This document shows positions 58,068-64,000 of a stretch of 64,000 nucleotides of DNA, piece after piece. Below the pieces are notes generated by a model. It worked only from the letters and a program-made list of their open reading frames with translations. It made no database searches and was not told where the DNA came from. Positions within the stretch are counted from its first letter, which is position 1, and each line of letters opens with the position of its first letter. The position numbers were made by a program, and so were the translations under genes. Source of the DNA: an uncultured Haemophilus sp. (lineage in GTDB: Bacteria; Pseudomonadota; Gammaproteobacteria; Enterobacterales; Pasteurellaceae); the NCBI GenBank assembly GCA_905205995.1, contig CAJLFU010000001.1, forward strand, positions 62,001 through 126,000, written 5' to 3'.

Positions 58068-59126
58068 ATGAGCTATATTCAATTAAATCATGTCATGAAA
58101 AAATTTGGTGATGTTATTGCCATTGAAGATCTTAACCTTTCTATCGAAAAAGGCGAATGTTTCTCTATGCTAGGGCCATCAGGTTGTGGAAAAACAACTA
58201 CTCTACGAATGATTGCAGGCTTTGAAGACTTAGACGGAGGAGAAATTAAAGTCGGTGATAAATTACTGTCATCGAAGAAAGACAATTTCTATCTTCCACC
58301 AGAGAAACGCAATTTCGGTATGGTATTTCAGGCCTTTGCGGTATGGCCACATATGACAGTATATGATAACGTTGCCTTTCCGTTAAAACTCAAAAATATT
58401 TCAGCCCAAGAAATTGAAAAACGAACAACTGATGCCTTAAGACACACTAATTTACTTAGTGTTGCTAAGAAAAGCCCTGACGATTTATCTGGTGGTGGAA
58501 AACAACGTGTGGCACTTGCTAGAGCATTAGCAATTAACCCTGATGTTATGTTACTAGACGAACCATTATCAAGCCTAGATCCCCATCTTCGCGAAGAAAT
58601 GCGTTTTGAAATTAAAGCATTACAGAAAAAATTTGGGTTCTCAATTATTTATGTGACTCATGACCAATCTGAAGCGATGGCACTTTCAGATCGTATTATG
58701 GTCATGAAGAAAGGGGCGGTACAACAAATTGATACCCCATTAAATATTTATAACAACCCAGCGAACAAGTTTGTCTTCAATTTTATCGGGTTATCAAATC
58801 AATTAAATGTAAACCTATCATCGCAAGGTATTCATATTGATAAAGTTGATGGTATTTTTAATCTTCCAGAAATGCCAAATAATGATTTACTTTCACAAGG
58901 TAAAGCGATATTAGCAAGCCGTCCATCTGACATTGAATTTGTTCAACAAGGTGGAATCCCTGGTATCGTAAAACGTCGCTCTTATCTTGGTGAAGTAACG
59001 GATTACAATATCCAAGTTGGAGATCAAGATATTCGTGTTCAAATTGGACGACGAGATTCTGGCCCGAAAGAAGGGGAAACATGTCAGATAGCCTTTGAAC
59101 ATTTGCATTGGTACCCTGCTGAATAA
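58068..59126 (+). CDS. ABC importer ATPase 2 (FbpC/MalK-like)
   Basis: The 352-residue second ATPase begins MSYIQLNHVMKKFGD. Walker A GPSGCGKTTTLRM near 37, signature DDLSGGGKQRVALARAL near 137 (third Gly then Gly-Lys where Gly-Gln-Gln is usual), Walker B VMLLDEPLSSLD near 158, and the switch His in YVTHDQSEAMALSD are seen; a TOBE domain ends the protein. It is 17 bases after the permease gene. The two ATPases are clearly related but diverged in the C-terminal regulatory domain, suggesting a heterodimer or alternative subunits. Confidence 0.88.
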   Translation: MSYIQLNHVMKKFGDVIAIEDLNLSIEKGECFSMLGPSGCGKTTTLRMIAGFEDLDGGEIKVGDKLLSSKKDNFYLPPEKRNFGMVFQAFAVWPHMTVYDNVAFPLKLKNISAQEIEKRTTDALRHTNLLSVAKKSPDDLSGGGKQRVALARALAINPDVMLLDEPLSSLDPHLREEMRFEIKALQKKFGFSIIYVTHDQSEAMALSDRIMVMKKGAVQQIDTPLNIYNNPANKFVFNFIGLSNQLNVNLSSQGIHIDKVDGIFNLPEMPNNDLLSQGKAILASRPSDIEFVQQGGIPGIVKRRSYLGEVTDYNIQVGDQDIRVQIGRRDSGPKEGETCQIAFEHLHWYPAE

Positions 59127-59131
59127 CATAT

Positions 59132-59166
59132 CCTAAGTGCGGTTAAATTGAACCGCACTTTTATTT
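59132..59166 (+). terminator. Inverted uptake-signal terminator of importer operon
   Basis: AAGTGCGGT at 59135-59143 and ACCGCACTT at 59152-59160 followed by a T-rich tail. Confidence 0.88.
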
Positions 59167-59207
59167 TTTATGATAATTAAACAAGCTTTTCTCATTATCA
59201 ACTAATC

Positions 59208-59223
59208 TTTGATCTTGCTCACA
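59208..59223 (+). promoter_or_regulatory. CRP-like site upstream of yedE
   Basis: TTTGATCTTGCTCACA has a perfect right half (TCACA) and TTTGA on the left, a degenerate CRP site. It is about 110-125 bases before the yedE ATG. Weak evidence. Confidence 0.35.
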
Positions 59224-59334
59224 ATTTCAAAAAAATAAACTTTCTTTATTTTTCAACTCTTTCTACAATACCTTTGTTTTTATTATTAAAAACACACAAT
59301 TCAATTTAACTTCAGATATCACAAGGGTCTAATT

Positions 59335-60396
59335 ATGAAAATTTTAACTTGGCCTGTGGTTGCAGGTGCTGCACTTGGTATCGTTGCGCCACTTCTCACT
59401 TACAATGGCAACCCTGGTAATATGGGATTTTGTGCGGCTTGTTTCTTACGCGATACAGCCGGATCGCTTGGGTTACACCACGCCGCCCCATTACAATACC
59501 TTCGCCCAGAACTCATTGGATTAGTTTTAGGAGCACTCGCCAGTGCATTCTTCTCTAAGGAATTTAAACCTCGTGGTGGCTCTGCCCCACTTGCTCGTAT
59601 TAGCTTAGGCTTTTTTGCGATGCTTGGTGCGCTCATTTTCTTAGGTTGTCCATGGCGCGCTTATTTACGATTAGGTGGCGGTGATCTCACTGCAATTGCA
59701 GGTATTGTAGGATTGTTTGCCGGTGTATTAGGCGGCATTTTCTTCGCTAATCGAGGATTCTCATTAGGTAAATCTAAGGAACAAAGCCAATCTTCGGGTT
59801 TAATTGGTCCAATTTTTGCCGTAATTTTGCTTGTTTTAGCCTTAACCCAATTTAAATTTGGTGAAAATCTAGCGATTTACACCTCTGAAAAAGGGCCAGG
59901 TGCACAACATGCGGCTATTTGGATGTCACTTGCTGGCGGATTACCTCTCGGTGTGCTGATGCAAAAATCGCGTTTTTGCACAATTGGGGCATTTCGAAAC
60001 TTTGTCCTCTTCCGTGATGCACATTTATTAAATGGTGTGATTGCATTGATTGTCTTTGCGGCAATAACCAATTCCTTACTCGGTCAATTCCATTTAGGTT
60101 TTGAAAAACAACCTATCGCACATAATGACTATCTCTACAATTTCCTTTCTATGGCGCTTTGCGGCCTTTGCTTTGCATTAGGCGGTGGTTGCCCTGGCAA
60201 GCAATTAGTTAATATTGGTGAGGGGAATAATGACTCTGCGTTATTTGTTCTCGGTATGCTACTGGGCGCAGCAGCGGCACATAACTTTGGTTTCGCAGCC
60301 GCCCCTACTGGCGTACCAATCTTTACGCCTTATGTTTTAATTACTGGCTTTGTGGTTTGCTTATATATCGCATTAACCAATAAATCTGAAGCCTAA
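59335..60396 (+). CDS. yedE: YedE-family putative selenium (or thiosulfate) transporter
   Basis: The 353-residue membrane protein has about ten helices in two related halves. Conserved cysteine motifs of the YeeE/YedE family are present: MGFCAACFLRDTAG near 31, LGCPWRAYLRLGGGDL near 103, KSRFCTIGAFRNFVL near 215 and GGGCPGKQLVNIGEGN near 285. The last two match the group annotated as putative selenium transporter (TIGR04112) more than the YeeE thiosulfate importer. Usual companions (yedF, selD) are not in the window. Haemophilus makes selenocysteine for formate dehydrogenase, so such a transporter would make sense, but the substrate is not shown. Confidence 0.8.
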   Translation: MKILTWPVVAGAALGIVAPLLTYNGNPGNMGFCAACFLRDTAGSLGLHHAAPLQYLRPELIGLVLGALASAFFSKEFKPRGGSAPLARISLGFFAMLGALIFLGCPWRAYLRLGGGDLTAIAGIVGLFAGVLGGIFFANRGFSLGKSKEQSQSSGLIGPIFAVILLVLALTQFKFGENLAIYTSEKGPGAQHAAIWMSLAGGLPLGVLMQKSRFCTIGAFRNFVLFRDAHLLNGVIALIVFAAITNSLLGQFHLGFEKQPIAHNDYLYNFLSMALCGLCFALGGGCPGKQLVNIGEGNNDSALFVLGMLLGAAAAHNFGFAAAPTGVPIFTPYVLITGFVVCLYIALTNKSEA

Positions 60397-60415
60397 TATC
60401 CATTCAGAATAAACA

Positions 60416-60446
60416 AAAAGGAAGTCAATTATGACTTCCTTTTTTC
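60416..60446 (+). terminator. Terminator of yedE
   Basis: AAGGAAGTCA and TGACTTCCTT form a 10-bp stem with a four-base loop, followed by T residues. Confidence 0.88.
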
Positions 60447-60452
60447 GTTTTT

Positions 60453-60482
60453 AAAAGTGCGATCATTTTTAATCGCACTTTC
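60453..60482 (-). terminator. Degenerate uptake-signal hairpin after ilvH
   Basis: AAGTGCGAT at 60455-60463 and ATCGCACTT at 60472-60480: both arms carry the same substitution relative to the uptake consensus (GGT to GAT and ACC to ATC), so base pairing is kept. On the minus strand it follows ilvH. Confidence 0.75.
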
Positions 60483-60489
60483 CACATCA

Positions 60490-60981
60490 TTAGAGAATAT
60501 TTTTCTCACCACGAGAAAGACTGATTAACCCTGAACGAACAATTTCAAGTAATGTACTTTCTTCTTTCAGTGCCTCAACAAAAGCATCTAATTTGTCTTT
60601 TGTACCCGTTAACTGAATGGTATAAGATTTTGTTGTCACATCCACAATCTGACCACGGAAGATATCGGCTAAACGTTTTAACTCATCACGTGATGAACCC
60701 GTTGCACGTACTTTCACTAACAATACTTCACGCTCAACGTGCTCATGTTCACTCAAGTTAATAACTTTAAACACATCCACTAACTTGTGAAGTTGCTTTT
60801 CGATTTGTTCTAGCACTTGCTCATCACCCACTGCTTCAATCGTCATACGAGAAAGCGTTGGATCATCGGTTGGTGCCACAGTTAAGCTTTCAATGTTAAA
60901 TGCACGTTGGGAAAACAAGCCGACCACTCGAGATAATGCACCGGATTCATTTTCTAATAAAACAGATAAAATTCTACGCAT
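60490..60981 (-). CDS. ilvH: Acetolactate synthase III small subunit
   Basis: Regulatory subunit of 163 residues that gives valine inhibition. It begins [35 protein letters not shown], the ACT domain of the family (here described by positions 1-35), with ATDDPTLSRMTI and a C-terminal half for dimerisation. Its start shares one base with the ilvI stop (TAATG). Confidence 0.95.
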   Translation of the reverse strand: MRRILSVLLENESGALSRVVGLFSQRAFNIESLTVAPTDDPTLSRMTIEAVGDEQVLEQIEKQLHKLVDVFKVINLSEHEHVEREVLLVKVRATGSSRDELKRLADIFRGQIVDVTTKSYTIQLTGTKDKLDAFVEALKEESTLLEIVRSGLISLSRGEKNIL

Positions 60982-62705
60982 TATTCGTTCTCCTCTTGTG
61001 GTTTGCTTAAAATCATCTCATTCATCGCCCCGCCGCGAACTTGCATTGGGTAAACGTGTTCGGTTTCATCAACGTTAATATCAACAAAGACCAATTTATT
61101 TTTAATGCTGAAGGCTTCTTGTAATTTGCTTTCTAATTCATCTGGTGTCGAAATTTGAATACCCACATGACCATAAGATTCTGCTAACTTCACGAAATCT
61201 GGTAAAGAATTCATATAAGTTTGAGAATGGCGGCCAGAATAAATCAAATCTTGCCATTGTTTCACCATGCCTAAAAAGTGGTTGTTCAAACAAATCACTA
61301 CAACTGGAATACCATATTGTGTCGCGGTTGAAAGCTCTTGGATATTCATTTGAATACTACCATCACCCGTTACACAAACTACAGTTGCGTCAGGATGTGC
61401 AAGTTTCACCCCTAATGCAGCAGGTAAACCAAAGCCCATCGTACCTGCACCACCTGAATTGATCCAACGACGCGGTAAATCAAATGGATAATGCAATGCC
61501 GCAAACATTTGGTGTTGCCCTACATCCGATGCCACATAAGCTTGACCTTTTGTAATGCGATATACAGCTTCCATCACTTGCTGTGGTTTGATGACGCCTG
61601 AAGTGCGGTCGAAATCCAAGCATTTTTTCGCTTTCCATTCATCGATTTGTTTCCACCAATCTTCCAAGTGATTTTGCGGACGCGAACCGATTTCTTCACC
61701 TAATAAACTTAAGAATTCATCCAATACATTTTTCGCGTTACCTACAATTGGAATAGCCGCAGGGACGTTTTTAGAAATAGAGGTTGGGTCAATATCAATC
61801 TGAATCACTTTGGCATTCGGACAATATTTATCTAAGTTGTTAGTGGTACGGTCATCAAAACGTACCCCAACACCAAGGATTAAATCACTTTCATGCATCG
61901 CGGTATTGGCTTCATAAGTCCCGTGCATTCCAAGCATGCCTAAAAATTGTTTATCCGTACTTGGGTACACGCCTAAACCCATTAACGATGAGGTGACCGG
62001 TAAATTTAAACGTTGTGCGAATTGTGTTAACTCTTTATGACAGCCTGCCGCAATTGCACCACCACCCACGAATAAAACCGGTTTTTTAGCCACTAATAAT
62101 GCTTTTAATGCTTTCTTAATTTGACCTTTATGACCATTTACCGTTGGATTATAAGATCTAAGCTCAACAGATTTTGGATATTCGTAAGGATATTTTAAAT
62201 TTGGATTTACGGTATCTTTTGGAATATCTACGACAACGGGACCTGGACGGCCTGTTGAAGCAATATAAAAGGCTTTTTTCAAGATACCTGGAATGTCTTC
62301 TGCTTTTTTAACAATAAAGCTGTGTTTAACCACTGGGCGAGAAATCCCCACCATATCACATTCCTGGAACGCATCACGACCGATTAAGCTACTCATTACC
62401 TGACCTGAAATGATCACCATTGGTACCGAATCAGTATAAGCGGTCAAAATACCCGTAATCGCATTGGTCGCACCTGGTCCTGATGTTACTAACACACAAC
62501 CCACTTTACCTGTCGCACGCGCATAACCATCTGCCATATGCACCGCAGCCTGTTCATGACGGACTAAAATATGTTCAATCCCACCAAGAGTATGGATTGC
62601 ATCATAAATATCCAATACGGCACCGCCCGGATAACCAAATAAATACTCAACGCCTTCGTCACGCAAAGACTGAACCACCATTTCCGCACCGGATAATTTC
62701 TTCAT
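60981..62705 (-). CDS. ilvI: Acetolactate synthase III large subunit
   Basis: Thiamine-diphosphate and FAD enzyme of valine, leucine and isoleucine synthesis; 574 residues. Features are the catalytic Glu in [14 protein letters not shown] near 47-60, [13 protein letters not shown] near 73, the ThDP motif [15 protein letters not shown] near 440-454, and [11 protein letters not shown] near 400. Overlaps ilvH by one base. An uptake signal is inside and another overlaps the leader. Confidence 0.96.
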   Translation of the reverse strand: MKKLSGAEMVVQSLRDEGVEYLFGYPGGAVLDIYDAIHTLGGIEHILVRHEQAAVHMADGYARATGKVGCVLVTSGPGATNAITGILTAYTDSVPMVIISGQVMSSLIGRDAFQECDMVGISRPVVKHSFIVKKAEDIPGILKKAFYIASTGRPGPVVVDIPKDTVNPNLKYPYEYPKSVELRSYNPTVNGHKGQIKKALKALLVAKKPVLFVGGGAIAAGCHKELTQFAQRLNLPVTSSLMGLGVYPSTDKQFLGMLGMHGTYEANTAMHESDLILGVGVRFDDRTTNNLDKYCPNAKVIQIDIDPTSISKNVPAAIPIVGNAKNVLDEFLSLLGEEIGSRPQNHLEDWWKQIDEWKAKKCLDFDRTSGVIKPQQVMEAVYRITKGQAYVASDVGQHQMFAALHYPFDLPRRWINSGGAGTMGFGLPAALGVKLAHPDATVVCVTGDGSIQMNIQELSTATQYGIPVVVICLNNHFLGMVKQWQDLIYSGRHSQTYMNSLPDFVKLAESYGHVGIQISTPDELESKLQEAFSIKNKLVFVDINVDETEHVYPMQVRGGAMNEMILSKPQEENE

Positions 62706-62767
62706 ATTTTACTCCTAAAACTGACCGCACTTTTATTTGTTACGATTCATATCAAAACAATGGAAAC

Positions 62768-62795
62768 ATCATACCGAAAGAAAACGCATTGTCCA
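62768..62795 (-). promoter_or_regulatory. Sigma-70 promoter of ilvIH
   Basis: On the minus strand TGGACA (62795-62790) and TATGAT (62773-62768), spacer 16 bases. Start near 62761, leader about 55 bases with an uptake signal (62721-62729). No leader peptide rich in branched-chain residues is seen, so attenuation is unlikely. Confidence 0.6.
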
Positions 62796-63022
62796 GTATG
62801 AGAAAAGTCTAAAAAAACGAATTAAAAAGCATTAAACACTAACAAAATACAAATATTAAGATTTTAATAAATATAATTAATACAAAAAGTAGAAAATCGT
62901 AGTTTTATATGGAGTTTTATAAAAATAAAAATTTTTTATTCTTTTGTTCAAAATTTTGAACTAGATCACATTTTAAGCGTCAATTTCTATGATGATTAAG
63001 GAGAAAGGGAGAGATTATAAGA
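62796..63022. other. Very AT-rich gap upstream of ilvIH
   Basis: About 230 bases with A/T runs and no gene. Such a stretch could serve Lrp or H-NS binding upstream of ilvIH, as in E. coli, but no specific site was identified apart from a CRP-like element at 62955-62970. The fabB 3' end lies beyond. Confidence 0.5.
62955..62970 (-). promoter_or_regulatory. CRP-like site upstream of ilvIH
   Basis: TTTGAACTAGATCACA matches TGTGA-N6-TCACA except at two positions of the left half; the central CTAGATCACA is typical of Haemophilus CRP sites. It is about 200 bases upstream of the predicted ilvI start, an unusual distance. Confidence 0.4.
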
Positions 63023-63024
63023 AA

Positions 63025-63057
63025 AAACCGCACTTGGAAGATCCAAAGTGCGGTTAA
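63025..63057 (-). terminator. Outward-facing uptake-signal terminator of fabB
   Basis: ACCGCACTT at 63027-63035 and AAGTGCGGT at 63046-63054; the stem continues through TGGA/TCCA. On the minus strand it is followed by TTTTTTC. Confidence 0.85.
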
Positions 63058-63074
63058 TTTTAAGACGTTTTTAA

Positions 63075-64000
63075 TTAGCCGTTATAGCGTTTGAACACTA
63101 AAGTTGCGTTTGTACCACCGAAACCAAAGCTGTTTGACATTACAGTTTGTAAGCCTGCATTTTCTTTTGTTTCAGTCACGATGTTGCAGCCTTTTGCCGC
63201 TTCGTCTAATGTTTCGATATTAATGCTTGGTGCAATGAAGTCATTGTGTAACATTAATAAGCTATAGATTGCTTCGTGTGCACCGGCAGCACCTAAAGAG
63301 TGACCGGTCATTGATTTGGTAGAAGAAATCGCAGGGATTTTGTCGCCAAATACATTTTTGATTGCCCCTAATTCTTTCACGTCACCAACTGGTGTTGATG
63401 TACCGTGTACGTTGATGTAATCAATTGGAGTATCTACCGTTGCCATTGCTTGTTTCATACAACGCTCAGCACCTTCACCACTTGGCGCTACCATGTCGTA
63501 ACCATCAGAGGTTGCACCATAACCTACAATTTCTGCGTAGATTTTTGCACCACGTGCTAATGCGTGTTCTAATTCTTCAACCACTACAACTGCACCACCA
63601 CCCGCGATAACGAAACCATCACGGTCTGCATCGTAAGCACGAGACGCTTTTTCTGGGGTATCATTGTATTTAGTTGAAACTGCACCCATTGCATCGAATT
63701 CAGTTGCACATTCCCAAGATAATTCTTCCGCACCACCCGCGAAAACTACATCTTGTTTACCTAATTGGATTAATTCAACTGCGTGACCGATACAGTGTGC
63801 AGACGTTGCACAAGCAGAGCTGATTGAGTAGTTTACACCACGGATTTTGTAAGGGGTTGCTAAACAAGCCGACACACTTGATGCCATGGTTTTAGTTACC
63901 GCATAAGGACCAATCGCTTTCACACCGCGTGGACCACGCACTGCATCACAAGCCACTAATTGGTTGTGTGCGGAACCAGTACCTGCACCGATTACAAGAC
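63075..64000 (-). CDS. fabB: 3-oxoacyl-ACP synthase I, 3' part
   Basis: The frame is open through the right edge, so roughly the first 100 residues lie outside; the internal ATG at 63956 is not the start. About 307 residues are visible. The catalytic triad is intact: Cys in [14 protein letters not shown], His in [15 protein letters not shown] and His in [14 protein letters not shown]. The end [15 protein letters not shown] is standard. Sequence resembles FabB (condensing enzyme for unsaturated fatty acid elongation) more than FabF, for example [19 protein letters not shown]. Confidence 0.94.
   Translation of the reverse strand, partial: LVIGAGTGSAHNQLVACDAVRGPRGVKAIGPYAVTKTMASSVSACLATPYKIRGVNYSISSACATSAHCIGHAVELIQLGKQDVVFAGGAEELSWECATEFDAMGAVSTKYNDTPEKASRAYDADRDGFVIAGGGAVVVVEELEHALARGAKIYAEIVGYGATSDGYDMVAPSGEGAERCMKQAMATVDTPIDYINVHGTSTPVGDVKELGAIKNVFGDKIPAISSTKSMTGHSLGAAGAHEAIYSLLMLHNDFIAPSINIETLDEAAKGCNIVTETKENAGLQTVMSNSFGFGGTNATLVFKRYNG

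Overview
The window is chromosomal DNA of a naturally competent Pasteurellaceae bacterium, most likely Haemophilus parainfluenzae or a close relative. The reasons are the Haemophilus DNA uptake signal AAGTGCGGT (about 48 perfect copies by eye, either strand, often as inverted pairs acting as terminators), the AT-rich composition, the gene content, and a Cu/Zn superoxide dismutase that resembles the H. parainfluenzae enzyme as I remember it. There is no phage, insertion sequence, CRISPR array or origin. Almost all of the window is dense housekeeping and transport gene clusters, and the unusual material lies in promoters, gaps and a few accessory operons.

Layout. 1-6.4 kb: end of a sugar-efflux MFS gene, then pgi, alr, dnaB and pyk on the minus strand. 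6.6-11 kb: tRNA-Val(GAC), a TonB-dependent siderophore receptor whose promoter carries a Fur-like box and a LacI/PurR-type operator, and a YddA/BacA-type ABC transporter. 11-15 kb: a three-gene envelope-polysaccharide operon (flippase, pyruvyl transferase-like protein, ElyC-like protein) and a nitroreductase. 15-19.7 kb: a nickel/cobalt permease with its DUF1007 partner, a gap with a perfect FNR box and a probable small RNA, ettA, an orphan lipoprotein and a SirB2 protein. 19.7-25.2 kb: cmk-rpsA-ihfB-lapA-lapB-pyrF-yciH on the minus strand. 25.5-33.7 kb: a Hup-like heme receptor, mtnN, a DsbA-like protein, recJ, dsbC, and prfB with its programmed +1 frameshift.

33.7-39.3 kb: ycjF and ycjX, which are neighbours in E. 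coli, lie here with a transglutaminase-like/MerT-like/MerP-like operon, a small membrane protein and sodC between them. 39.4-45.8 kb: sapABCDF, whose two ATPases have degenerate motifs, then a BASS-family transporter. 45.9-54.1 kb: sppA, a YdjA-like nitroreductase, metX with tandem MetJ boxes, sanA, lysC, purA and a DUF484 gene. 54.1-59.2 kb: an FbpABC/AfuABC-like importer with two different ATPases and a CRP site. 59.3-64 kb: a YedE-type putative selenium transporter, ilvIH and the 3' part of fabB.

The common thread is envelope and nutrient acquisition. Iron/heme receptors, nickel, a possible selenium or sulfur transporter, peptide uptake and a solute importer are interspersed with stress enzymes (SodC, DsbC, nitroreductases) and LPS homeostasis (LapAB). 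The most promising undescribed items are the FNR-box small RNA at about 16831-16948, the transglutaminase-MerT-MerP operon, the two-ATPase importer, and the doubly controlled siderophore-receptor promoter. All identifications come from reading sequence and memory of families; no search was run.
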